From assembly GCA_030693705.1 (NCBI GenBank), contig JAUYAB010000063.1, positions 62,001 through 126,000 of the forward strand: a DNA stretch of 64,000 bases. Reading direction: 5' to 3'. The notes below the pieces were generated by a model. It searched no databases. It saw nothing but the letters and a program-made list of their open reading frames with translations, and was not told the origin of the DNA. Position numbers and translations under genes: made by a program. Origin of the DNA: Ignavibacteria bacterium (lineage in GTDB: Bacteria > Bacteroidota > Ignavibacteria > Ignavibacteriales > Ignavibacteriaceae). Positions 8,898 to 18,160 of this stretch are shown piece after piece (position 1 is the stretch's first letter; every line of letters starts with the position of its first letter).

Positions 8898-9754
8898 CGG
8901 TCGTGCATCCACAGCCATTGTTCCGGTGCGGTTTTAATGGCGTCTTCTAAAATTTTTGTATGCCGCTGACTGATCTCAAGAATCTTTTCGTCTTCATCAT
9001 CCGGGAGATTATCAACGGGTACTTCCACAAACTTTATAGTGTACTTTAGATCAGGTTCTCTTTTCATCAATGCAAATATAATCGGCGCGCCGGTTTTAAC
9101 CGCTAATGATGCGGGTCCGCTGAAACAAGTTGACTTCCTTCCGAAGAAATTAACACGCTGACTTTCTTTCGGCGCTCTCTGATCTGCGGCTAACAAGACG
9201 ATATGTTTATCCAACAATTCTTTGTAAAAATTTCTTACGGATATTCCAAGAGTAATCATTCTATTCCCCCACTTTGACCGGTGCTTTACCATCCAATCGC
9301 TAACTAAAGTATTTCTCTGTTCCTTCATAATTACCCCGAAAGGAAATCCCATTTTATAAGAAACCGCCAATGTTGCATATTCCCAATTTGCCGAATGTGA
9401 AATAAGAAGGATAACTCCTTTTTTTTCAGCATATCTTTTTTCAAGTAACTGGAAATTTTCCCAATTGAAATATTTTTCAATATCCTTTTCACTTAAAATC
9501 GGCATGCAGAGAATTTCGATTAATGTAGTCGCTAAACTTTTGTAACACTCAAAAGTGGTTTGATTTATTTTTGATTGAGTATAATCAGGAAAGGCTAATG
9601 ATAAATTTTTTTTTACAACTTTTTTTCTGATGGGGATAAGATAAAAAAAGAGTACTGCCAACGGCAAGGCAAACTTTCTGGAGATATTAATTCCGAGCAG
9701 ACAAAACACTTTGCTGAACAACTGGAAGAGAAAATATTCTAATTGATTTTTCAA
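8885..9754 (-). CDS. Lipid A biosynthesis acyltransferase (LpxL/HtrB family)
   Basis: The enzyme adds a secondary acyl chain to lipid A at the inner membrane. The 289-residue protein has an N-terminal membrane helix (about 28-43) and the family's catalytic HX4(D/E) motif as H120-SANW-E125. The segment NFFGRKSTCFSGPASLAVKTGAPI matches the conserved FFG..a...GpA.LA..tGAPv pattern. The C-terminus EQWLWMHDRWKF matches the family's PEQ(Y/W)LW.HrR.k. It heads the envelope-to-ATP-synthase gene run. Confidence 0.92.
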   Translation of the reverse strand: MKNQLEYFLFQLFSKVFCLLGINISRKFALPLAVLFFYLIPIRKKVVKKNLSLAFPDYTQSKINQTTFECYKSLATTLIEILCMPILSEKDIEKYFNWENFQLLEKRYAEKKGVILLISHSANWEYATLAVSYKMGFPFGVIMKEQRNTLVSDWMVKHRSKWGNRMITLGISVRNFYKELLDKHIVLLAADQRAPKESQRVNFFGRKSTCFSGPASLAVKTGAPIIFALMKREPDLKYTIKFVEVPVDNLPDDEDEKILEISQRHTKILEDAIKTAPEQWLWMHDRWKF

Positions 9755-9879
9755 ACTTAGTTATAATGATCTTATATAATTGAATTCGTAATTGTTTGTT
9801 GTAAATATAATCTCAAAACAATTTCAGAGCAAAATTAATTATAGATTATCACGCTTTCCTCTTTTTTGTTACCTTTAAA

Positions 9880-9912
9880 ATAAGAAAGGCTGGCGAAACC
9901 AGCCTTTCTTCA
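9880..9912 (-). terminator. Terminator hairpin after the first PorV/PorQ gene
   Basis: A perfect 10-bp stem (GAAAGGCTGG/CCAGCCTTTC, loop of 5) lies 16 bp past the stop of the gene ending at 9928 and is followed by a T-rich stretch on the minus strand. The core stem AAAGGCTGG is the same as in the hairpin after the second PorV/PorQ gene (19541-19569). Confidence 0.85.
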
Positions 9913-9927
9913 TTAAATCTTGATCAA

Positions 9928-10956
9928 TTAAAAACCAAGCGATAATGCTACTATATGATTTCCATTAAAATATTTCGCATACCGGAAAGCGTAATCAACC
10001 GTAAGAGCTACACCTGAAAGGTCATAATGAATTCCAGCTCCGGCAGTTACACCGTAGAGATAGTTTTCACTTGATACCTGAGGCGCACCCTGATAACCAA
10101 ATCTTGCAAAAAACATTTTATTGTAACCATATTCCGCACCGAGTTTGTATTCATCACCGGAATAATTATTGGTCTGATAGGCTCCTGAAAATTGTAGTGC
10201 ATTAATTTCACCAACATTCATTTTATAGCCAAGTCCCATTTCGAAAGATGAAGGAAGATCAAACGGGGCAGATTCAATTTTATAATACTGTGGAGGACGG
10301 TTTTGACCTTGAGCATCAGCTAAAACAAGAAGACCTGAACCGCCATATTGCATTTGCGGTCCAACGTTTTTCATTACGATACCCATACTTAAACCATCAA
10401 TATCACCCATGGTTTCATAAATTACACCGGCATTGAAAGCAATACCCGATGTACTTACATCGCCAAGAGTTTCCATGATTACATTTGCCGTTAAACCAAC
10501 TGAAATTCTATCGGTTAACTGACGTGAATATGAAAGACCTGCCGTTAACATTTGAGGTGAGAAGGTAGCTCCGGTTCCATCCGGGGTTTCGGTTGTTGTT
10601 TCCATGATGTCTCCGATCGAAAGAGATTTGAGACCTAATGAAATAACACCGAAACCTTCAAAATTCGCCGATATGGCTCCATACTCAACTCCTATATCAG
10701 CAATGTAGGACATATGTGAGAACATAACATCTGTAGAACTGCTCATTCTTGCAGCTCCGGCAGGATTCCAGAAGATTGCTTCTACACCAGAAGAAGTAGC
10801 AATATTTGATTCACCCATCGCAATACCGCGAGGACCTACTGGAATTAAGAGCTGGGTGGCTCCACCGGTACCTGTTCTGTTTCCACCGCCGGCATATACA
10901 TCAAGTGTAAACTGGAAGGCAAAAACAATTATTAATAACCTAATTAAACTTTTCAT
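9928..10956 (-). CDS. PorV/PorQ-family outer-membrane protein, copy 1
   Basis: This 342-residue protein has a signal peptide (about 1-22, cut after VYA) and an outer-membrane beta-barrel of alternating hydrophobic/polar strands ending in the aromatic VALSLGF. The N-terminal GATQLLIPVGPRGIAMGESN followed by GVEAIFWNPAGAA is typical of PorV/PorQ relatives, which in T9SS shuttle or retain cargo at the outer-membrane translocon. It is the third gene of the module and is paralogous to the gene at 19580-20617. Start by AGGAG at 10956. That it serves the adjacent secreted protein is inference. Confidence 0.88.
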   Translation of the reverse strand: MKSLIRLLIIVFAFQFTLDVYAGGGNRTGTGGATQLLIPVGPRGIAMGESNIATSSGVEAIFWNPAGAARMSSSTDVMFSHMSYIADIGVEYGAISANFEGFGVISLGLKSLSIGDIMETTTETPDGTGATFSPQMLTAGLSYSRQLTDRISVGLTANVIMETLGDVSTSGIAFNAGVIYETMGDIDGLSMGIVMKNVGPQMQYGGSGLLVLADAQGQNRPPQYYKIESAPFDLPSSFEMGLGYKMNVGEINALQFSGAYQTNNYSGDEYKLGAEYGYNKMFFARFGYQGAPQVSSENYLYGVTAGAGIHYDLSGVALTVDYAFRYAKYFNGNHIVALSLGF

Positions 10957-10988
10957 TTTTACTCCTATACTTTTAATCTTTGTTTCAT

Positions 10989-13900
10989 TTAGAATCTGTC
11001 AAGAATTTGTTTTTCTTGAATTACAGCTACTTTAAGAATCTTAGTTTTACCAAGTTCAGGAAGATCTATATACACAATGTACAATCCGCTTGCAACTGGC
11101 AAACCTGCTTCGTTAGCAAGATCCCATCGCTGGAACTGTCCAGTAGTAACTTTCTCGATCGTCCTTACACTAACACCGGCAAGGTTAAATATCCTTATTG
11201 TTGCTTTAGTAGGAAGATGACTAAATGTAACAAATCGGTTATACTTGTTCAACTCTTCCGAGTTTACTCCATAGTATGGATTTGGAAATACGTTAATTTT
11301 ATCAACTTGGCTTTCAGCAAGTGATTTAGAGAAAGATGAACCTTTTGTACTGAAGGCGTATTTATCTAAACCAATCACAAATGGATTATCATAATATACG
11401 TCTACAACATCACCAACACTGTAGTTTGTACCGTAGAATACAAGAACCCAAGTTGCAGGATTTTGAAGAGCGCCGGTCAATGGTGTTGTTGCATCATAAT
11501 CTGAATTAACAATTACTGCATACATTCTATTCTTTGGATTCCAAGCATAAAATGGATTGGCAGTAGATGCTTGAGCACGATCTCTAAACATCAAATTAAC
11601 TTGTTTCTTAGTGTCTTTATTCCAGACCTCAAATGGGATTCTTATTAAAAATGAAGCAGCCACACCAGGGGTTGGGTTCAATGGATGTGTGGCTAAACCG
11701 GCAGTACCTGAAGAGGTAGAGAAAATTGTAGCCATAGAACCGGTTCCATCTTTTATTTTAATAAGAGTTTGACCACCAACAACTGTGGTATCCCAAACTC
11801 CTGTAAATCTTAGCTCGTAATCTTGTTGGAGTTCGGCAAGAACATCGCTACCAAAACCAAAATTATCGATGGCTTTACTTGTAATGGTTCCGCCAAATAT
11901 TGTATAATTTTGAATATCGAGGTTCGAAGTAGTTGAATTGGAACTTAATGTAGTTGTACTTCCAGGTCCTTTAGTTAATGCTAATTTGTCCTTATTATAA
12001 TTGATCGGAGCAGCATAACCACCGTTTACACCTATCTGGAAACCATCAATTACCGGGTTAGCAGAAGTTGTTGAATAAACAGGAATGTCATCTCGTTTTG
12101 GGTAAAAATTCAAAGTAGTAAATCCCGTTGGGTCATGATTATCAACAAGAGTTCCTTGATTTTCAAGTTTTACCGTACCGGTATTTAAATCCTTCACGTT
12201 CCAATATAGTGCTGTTCTTTTACTGGTTCCAATTGTTGCCACAGTTGATGTTCCTGAAGCATCTATTGGACCACCACCATATCCATCATCAAAAACAACC
12301 CAGTTAATTACTGCCGGAAGGGTTAAAGAACTAACGATAACTTTAAATTCCTCGCCGCCCGCAAAAGGTCCATTTCCGGTGTAAGGATGGCTTGTATCAC
12401 CAAAAACAACTGTATTCCCTTTGATTATTGGAGTAATAGCGCCATTACCAGCATCAAATGCCGGGGCGCTTACAATTGATGTCCCAACCGGGAATGTTAT
12501 TGTAATAGCATCTGCATAATCATAATCCACTGATTCTAAATTTAGCAAAAAGTGGAGCTCAGTTTCGGGGGCACCTGAAGGACCATAAACTGCTGCTGCA
12601 TCAATGGTAGTGCCCGTGAGTGTATCCGGGTGATTAACACTGAATTTTCTTGAAACTTTACTTCCGGCGATCCAGTCACCATGAAGGTCTCTGATTTCCT
12701 GCCGGTCAGTAAAAAATACTTCATAATCGTGACCAAGTGTTGCGGCTGGATCAACTACCGATACTGAAGGGCTTCCATCTGCGGCACCTGTATGTTTTAA
12801 TTCTAAAGATTCATTAGCTGCATCACCAAGAGTTACTCCAGGATCTGGAGCCTGGGGAACAATCGTCAGGACACTAATTGGATTTTCCAGATTGTTCGGA
12901 ACAGCAGTTAAACTCGGATTATAACTGTAAGCTGTAACCGCATAATAATATCTTACTCCATTTACCAATGGAACTCCGCCTCTTACGAGGTCGTTTGTGA
13001 TGGAAATAAATCTTTTTACTCCATTGTCATTTCCGAACTGAACCGGAAGGGTAACAACAGAACCTGTTTTAGAATCAAAAACGAGATCGTTGATCTTACC
13101 AATTCCATCTACCATGTCGTAGGTAGCTACTCTATATCCTTCACTTACGGCTGAAAAAGCTGTAGGTAGCTGATAAATATTATATCCCTGGAATTTATAT
13201 CCTTTGGAATTTGAGTTTTCAGTAGCTAAAAATTTGGCTTCATCTTTTGACCAGTCAAGAACAATTTCTTTATCCAACGGTGTTACTGTAACAACAGGAG
13301 CTGGAGGAGCAACCGGTAGATTGAAGAAGTTATCATAAGCTACCTGCGCTTGCTGATCGTAAAATTTCAGTAATTCAATTGCTGAAAGTCTATCGACGCC
13401 AGGTATTGCACCGGCAACGATTTCAGCTACCACTACTTCTTGAGTATCACCGGGAGCCATATTAAATGGGCCCGAAGCACTTCCTTGACGTCTATCGCCT
13501 GCCGGAAGTTGCGCACCATCTAACCAGCCTGTTCTTTTTACCGGATCACCGCTGAGAGCATATGTAGTTTGTTGACCGGTTGAGAGGTCAATAAAAGGAG
13601 CTCCGGAAATACCAAATTTACCCTGGAAAAAATTATAGAATTGACGGAAACCATCAGCAGTTCCTGTAGTTCCCTGCGGAGGATCACCAATATTAGGATC
13701 GCCGTTGGCAAAATAATAAGCGGCGGTCATAGGCAAATTGATTTTGCCCGGACCTACTTTTTGGTTGTTGAAAATAGCATAATCAGAAGCATCATCAACA
13801 CCGTTTTTGTTCATATCTTCTCCTGCTACACCAGTAACAACCGGACCCTGGAAAAAGTCAAATCCAACTGCCGGTGGAGGCAAGGGACTATATGTGTTAT

Positions 13901-14825
13901 CATTCGCTGCCGCATTATAACAATATTGCAAACTTAAAACCGTATCAACACCAACAAAATCGTCACCCGCATCTCCAAGATCAACATCAGACCACATCGA
14001 TACATACATATCATTAAATGTAATCGGAGTTAAACTGGAACGATTGGTTACGTTGATCAATTTGTATTTTCTGAAATACATGTTTCCGAGAGCGCCGGCT
14101 TGATTGTACGCCCAAATAGTAACCTGGCATTCAATTCCTAATGGATTTGAATTATAAAGATTCGTTGTTTGTCCAGAAGTTAAATCATTCGTGACATACC
14201 AAAGAGTCTGATCTGCTCCTGGAACACCCGGGATATCTTTATCCGCCTGATAAACACCATCACCGTTTTTATCTTCGAAAGGTGCACCCATATCACCAGG
14301 CCATTGTGTCCAATCGGCTTCATAAGCCAATTTTAAATCGGCGGCACTAATACCTTCATTTTTTGCGTCTGATGTCAAATCTACAGTAGGTCCACCTGGA
14401 TAAAGATCCCTGCGAACTCTGTAAATTCTATATTTATCCAAAGCTGGGTCATCAGCAGTACCATCAGCAAGAACTTTACCGGGGACAAGTCCGGTTCTAT
14501 AAGCCGTTCCACCAACTCTTGGATCCGTGAAACCCGATACTTTAGCACCCCAGAGTAAACCTGAAGTAAATACTGCTGTTCTTCCGCTTCCTTTTGGGTA
14601 AACAAACCCGGAATTGCCGGAAGAAGCAATATCAGAGATACCGTTGTTATAAAAGAAACTCGAAATATTATTTATATCGAGATAGGTCGACGCTGTTTGA
14701 GCGTTAGTTTTACTCAACTTGTTGCCGCCGTCTTTTTTATTTCCTTCGGCTTGAAGTTGATCTGTTGTAAAAATTAAGATACTCATCAGAAAGACAAGTA
14801 AGTATTTTATTGTTTTTGAACTCAT
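10989..14825 (-). CDS. Very large secreted surface protein with variant C-terminal sorting domain, copy 1
   Basis: The 1278-residue product has a signal peptide (about 1-27, ending LQAEG) and a lysine-rich mature start. A long region shared with the protein at 20680-23892 includes SGLLWGAKV, WSDVDLGDAGDDFVG, PPPAVGFDFFQGPV and GPFNMAPGDTQEVVVAEIV. A fibronectin III-like part (VRYYYAVTAYSYNP) follows. Two DxNxDG-like acidic loops (EDKNGDGVYQADKD, EDMNKNGVDDASD) look calcium-binding. The last ~90 residues (FPNPYYG to KILKVAVIQEKQILDRF) resemble a T9SS/FlgD-like tail but end differently from the usual form. Second gene of the module, 40 bp after the TonB receptor. Function unknown; secretion is well supported. 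Confidence 0.85.
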   Translation of the reverse strand: MSSKTIKYLLVFLMSILIFTTDQLQAEGNKKDGGNKLSKTNAQTASTYLDINNISSFFYNNGISDIASSGNSGFVYPKGSGRTAVFTSGLLWGAKVSGFTDPRVGGTAYRTGLVPGKVLADGTADDPALDKYRIYRVRRDLYPGGPTVDLTSDAKNEGISAADLKLAYEADWTQWPGDMGAPFEDKNGDGVYQADKDIPGVPGADQTLWYVTNDLTSGQTTNLYNSNPLGIECQVTIWAYNQAGALGNMYFRKYKLINVTNRSSLTPITFNDMYVSMWSDVDLGDAGDDFVGVDTVLSLQYCYNAAANDNTYSPLPPPAVGFDFFQGPVVTGVAGEDMNKNGVDDASDYAIFNNQKVGPGKINLPMTAAYYFANGDPNIGDPPQGTTGTADGFRQFYNFFQGKFGISGAPFIDLSTGQQTTYALSGDPVKRTGWLDGAQLPAGDRRQGSASGPFNMAPGDTQEVVVAEIVAGAIPGVDRLSAIELLKFYDQQAQVAYDNFFNLPVAPPAPVVTVTPLDKEIVLDWSKDEAKFLATENSNSKGYKFQGYNIYQLPTAFSAVSEGYRVATYDMVDGIGKINDLVFDSKTGSVVTLPVQFGNDNGVKRFISITNDLVRGGVPLVNGVRYYYAVTAYSYNPSLTAVPNNLENPISVLTIVPQAPDPGVTLGDAANESLELKHTGAADGSPSVSVVDPAATLGHDYEVFFTDRQEIRDLHGDWIAGSKVSRKFSVNHPDTLTGTTIDAAAVYGPSGAPETELHFLLNLESVDYDYADAITITFPVGTSIVSAPAFDAGNGAITPIIKGNTVVFGDTSHPYTGNGPFAGGEEFKVIVSSLTLPAVINWVVFDDGYGGGPIDASGTSTVATIGTSKRTALYWNVKDLNTGTVKLENQGTLVDNHDPTGFTTLNFYPKRDDIPVYSTTSANPVIDGFQIGVNGGYAAPINYNKDKLALTKGPGSTTTLSSNSTTSNLDIQNYTIFGGTITSKAIDNFGFGSDVLAELQQDYELRFTGVWDTTVVGGQTLIKIKDGTGSMATIFSTSSGTAGLATHPLNPTPGVAASFLIRIPFEVWNKDTKKQVNLMFRDRAQASTANPFYAWNPKNRMYAVIVNSDYDATTPLTGALQNPATWVLVFYGTNYSVGDVVDVYYDNPFVIGLDKYAFSTKGSSFSKSLAESQVDKINVFPNPYYGVNSEELNKYNRFVTFSHLPTKATIRIFNLAGVSVRTIEKVTTGQFQRWDLANEAGLPVASGLYIVYIDLPELGKTKILKVAVIQEKQILDRF

Positions 14826-14865
14826 ATTTATAAACTCCTATTTTTTAATATTTGCTGTCAAATTA

Positions 14866-17800
14866 TTAGTACTCTAAACGAATGCCAAATCTAACTTGAC
14901 GCGGTGGACCATAGATATAGTTTCCCGTTGCTCCCTGATAGCCTTGAGCATAGTCTATATTAATAGCCTTGTACATTGCTTCGTAGTCTGCTCTTTGATC
15001 AGGATGTAAAGAACCACCGAGAGTAGGATCACTTAAGTAACCATCATCCGTAGCCGAACCGGTTCGTAAGAACACATTTTTGATATTCTTTGTGTCCAAC
15101 ACGTTGATCACAAACAAATAAACATTCGCACTTAGTTTGTCCATGATAGAGAAAGTCTTATCGATTCTTAAATCTAATTGATAATTAAACGGTGTTGTAG
15201 AAGAGTTCAAAGCTTCAATTGGAGATCTAAAACGAGCGTCTCCTTCAAGTGAACCGGTTGTGTTGCCTTTCCCTTTACCTAATGTAAAAGGATGTCCGCT
15301 ATCAAAGGTTAATAACAAAGAAAATCCCAATTGACGAAGAATAGAAGATTCTTCACTTTTAGCGAATCTGTAATCTAAATTAATATTACCGGTTATCGCT
15401 TTGTTGAAATCAAGAGGTTCTACAGTAGCCGGTTTATAGACAGTAACACCATCAAGAGGGGCACCGACAATACCGGCATGTGAGTTTGCATTTGATCCGG
15501 TTCCCAACGCATTCTGGAATGAGACAGAACCATTGACCTGAAGTCTTTCGATTCTTCTCATTGTAAAGGAAAGTTCAATACCTTTTGTTGTAGCAAAATC
15601 ACCATTTTTCAACACATTGTACGCCTGAAATGGTGAACCGGTAGCGGTTGGTTGAAGATCAAATTCTACTTGACCTTGAACATCTTTATAATATCCAGTA
15701 ATATCAAAAGAAATGAAGTCCGAGATTTGTTGAGTAAAACCAACTTCATATTGAGTTGTGCGAGTTGGTCTAACATCCCAACCAGTAGGAGCACCAATAA
15801 AAAGTCCTCCTCTTAAATTACTTCCAATTCCATACATACCACTATATAAGTCTCTTAATCGTGATTGTTGTACGAACTTACCGAACTGTGTGTGGAATAC
15901 AGTTTGTTCGGTTACAGGGAAGGAAAAGCCAAGACGGGGACTTAAAGAGCTAAACGCCGATGTTTTCTTTAATCCTTTCGGATCAATTTTACCGGTAGCA
16001 AAATCAATTGCTGTCTCAGGACGTGATGGGTCTATAAGAGCAATATTATCTACATCAATATAGTCATATCTTAAACCGACATTGAGGATAAGATTTTTAT
16101 ATTCAATTTTATCTTGGAAATAAACTCCGGCAAATACCGGTCTCTTTGGCGCCAATAGTCCAATATCATCCACTGCTGCACCAGAGTTAAAAGTAGAACT
16201 TATCTCATTACCCTCAAGATCATAACCATAACCGTTCGTCAAAGTTTGCATAACAACGTTGTATGGGTCAGGGTTGGCTAATAGACTATTATTGTAAATT
16301 GTTTGAGCATAGGATCTAGCAGCTACGGTATAACTTCTAATTGTGTACATAGAAAGTTCACCACCAACTTTTATCGAATGCATTTTATTGAGTTCTGTTG
16401 AAAATGCAGCAGAAAAATTCAATTCTTCTCTTTTTGTTTTAGTATAGTCAGTAATTACATCATTTGGAGCAGAAAAACTGAATCCTAAAATGTCATATGG
16501 AGTTGGTCTTCTATATCTTCCAACTCTTCCGGCGGTTATATCTTCAGTAGTCCTATTCCATATAGCTCCAACATTTGCATTGGCAATACTATCACCATAA
16601 TCTTTCCAGTTAGTGCCTAAGAGCGGATCAGTGCTTTCAGTAGCATTTCTCATGTAACCGCCGCTTATTTCATAATAAGTAGTAGGATTAAGAATATGAG
16701 TAATCTTACCTGAGAAAGCTGCGTTCGATAGATCGGTAACACCAATTCTTCCGGTATTCAATATTGAACTAATATATCCCGAATTGATCAATCCGATGCC
16801 GCCGTTACCTTGTTCAGAGGTGGTATATGATCCAGTGGCTCTGAATATAAACGGATTGTAATCGAAAGTTACAGTACCCGTTCCGGTGTATCCTTGATAT
16901 TGAGCCCGGTAAGTTGGGCCTGCCGGATAAGTGAGATCGATCGAATTATGGGAAGGGGTAGTTGAATTTGGATCCGTGATAACACCAAGGTCAATACCGG
17001 GATATGGTAACGGGTTACGATCCAATTGCCAGTTAGAGTTGAACAATGCAAAGACTTTAACATGTTCAACGATAGGACCACTTATTGTCCCGGTAAATTC
17101 ATTATAACCATAAGTGTAAGCGCCCAAACTTCTTTTGCCGTTAAATCTATTACTCTTGCTCTTAAAACTTAAGTTATCAGTAACATAATCTGTGCTTATT
17201 TTAAGATCAGATGTCCCGGATTTTAATTGTGTACGGATAATGCCTGCATTAGCTCCGCCAAATTCAGCCGTATAACCTCCAGCTTGTACTTGAACTTCTT
17301 CAATTGCATCTTGAATAATGGTTACATCACGACCACCATAAACAGGATTAGTAACGTTTGTACCTTCGAGATAATATCCGACTTCATCAACTCGGCCACC
17401 TCTAACAAATACAGAGCCGTTATCAAGAACAACTCCCGGAGTAAGACTAATAATATTATTTAATCCTCTCACCGGTAAAGCATCTATTACTTCACTCGTA
17501 GTCGCTCTAATAGCATTTGTGTTACTTTTGTTGATCAGTAGTCTTTCTGAAACAACTAATACTTCACCAACTGCAATTCCTTCCGAATTTAGTTTAAAGT
17601 TAAGGTCAGTTGTCAAATCAACATTGACTCTTACATTGGATATGATGGTTGGTTGGTATCCTATGTAAGATGCTTTAACGGTATAAGTTCCGGCAGTTAA
17701 GTTTGAAACCGAATATTCACCGTTCATATCTGATATAGCCCCGAATGACGTACCAACAATTATTACACTAGCTCCAATTAAAGGTTCGCCGTTTGTTTGA

Positions 17801-17895
17801 TCCACGATTTTACCTTTTATCTTTCCGGTCGTTCCAGCTAAAAGCAACATTGGAAGTAGAAGAAAAGAAAGTAGAACAGTAACCCATCGTTTCAT
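14866..17895 (-). CDS. TonB-dependent receptor with carboxypeptidase-like N-domain, copy 1
   Basis: The 1009-residue outer-membrane transporter has a signal peptide (about 1-21), a carboxypeptidase regulatory-like beta-sandwich (about 24-108; GKIVDQTNGEPLIGASVIIV), a plug (about 120-235; ALPVRGLNNIISLTPGVV, SVFVRGGRVDEVGYYLEG, EEVQVQAGGYTAEFGGANAG) and a 22-strand-type barrel ending PRQVRFGIRLEY. Such receptors import large substrates with energy from TonB/ExbBD. No SusD gene is adjacent; a giant secreted protein takes that place. The AAGGAG site ahead of 17895 is clear. A promoter lies at 18068-18096. Confidence 0.93.
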   Translation of the reverse strand: MKRWVTVLLSFLLLPMLLLAGTTGKIKGKIVDQTNGEPLIGASVIIVGTSFGAISDMNGEYSVSNLTAGTYTVKASYIGYQPTIISNVRVNVDLTTDLNFKLNSEGIAVGEVLVVSERLLINKSNTNAIRATTSEVIDALPVRGLNNIISLTPGVVLDNGSVFVRGGRVDEVGYYLEGTNVTNPVYGGRDVTIIQDAIEEVQVQAGGYTAEFGGANAGIIRTQLKSGTSDLKISTDYVTDNLSFKSKSNRFNGKRSLGAYTYGYNEFTGTISGPIVEHVKVFALFNSNWQLDRNPLPYPGIDLGVITDPNSTTPSHNSIDLTYPAGPTYRAQYQGYTGTGTVTFDYNPFIFRATGSYTTSEQGNGGIGLINSGYISSILNTGRIGVTDLSNAAFSGKITHILNPTTYYEISGGYMRNATESTDPLLGTNWKDYGDSIANANVGAIWNRTTEDITAGRVGRYRRPTPYDILGFSFSAPNDVITDYTKTKREELNFSAAFSTELNKMHSIKVGGELSMYTIRSYTVAARSYAQTIYNNSLLANPDPYNVVMQTLTNGYGYDLEGNEISSTFNSGAAVDDIGLLAPKRPVFAGVYFQDKIEYKNLILNVGLRYDYIDVDNIALIDPSRPETAIDFATGKIDPKGLKKTSAFSSLSPRLGFSFPVTEQTVFHTQFGKFVQQSRLRDLYSGMYGIGSNLRGGLFIGAPTGWDVRPTRTTQYEVGFTQQISDFISFDITGYYKDVQGQVEFDLQPTATGSPFQAYNVLKNGDFATTKGIELSFTMRRIERLQVNGSVSFQNALGTGSNANSHAGIVGAPLDGVTVYKPATVEPLDFNKAITGNINLDYRFAKSEESSILRQLGFSLLLTFDSGHPFTLGKGKGNTTGSLEGDARFRSPIEALNSSTTPFNYQLDLRIDKTFSIMDKLSANVYLFVINVLDTKNIKNVFLRTGSATDDGYLSDPTLGGSLHPDQRADYEAMYKAINIDYAQGYQGATGNYIYGPPRQVRFGIRLEY

Positions 17896-18067
17896 ATAAT
17901 TACTCCTTATTTAATGATGGAAGATGGTAATGAAATATTTAACAAAAAAAATAGAACACGTTTGAAAGAAAAATAAAGAAACTTAAACATAGTTATTAAA
18001 GAAGATAAAATTTATTGACCTCGAAATAAATTAATCTTCTTACATAATATATAATTTCTTTAAACCA

Positions 18068-18096
18068 GAATTACGAATATTTTATAACAATGTCAA
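18068..18096 (-). promoter_or_regulatory. Promoter of TonB/secreted/PorV module 1
   Basis: On the minus strand, TTGACA (18091-18096) is followed after exactly 17 bp by TAATTC (18068-18073), about 170 bp ahead of the TonB receptor. The same arrangement, with the extended CTTGACATT and GTAATTCTG flanks, occurs at 31158-31186 ahead of the other unit. Matching spacing and flanks in two independent gaps make this a credible promoter. The -10 is not consensus. Confidence 0.6.
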
Positions 18097-18160
18097 GTTT
18101 TTAGATTGAACATAAATTAACTATAATAAAAAATAAAAGATTTTATTTAAAAAAAACTAA

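Noticed and set aside
13641-13937. Opposite-strand open frame inside the giant secreted protein gene (and similar frames within 44150-44641, 4595-4978, 35339-36069)
   Set aside because: They lack ribosome sites and recognisable domains and lie opposite well-supported genes.
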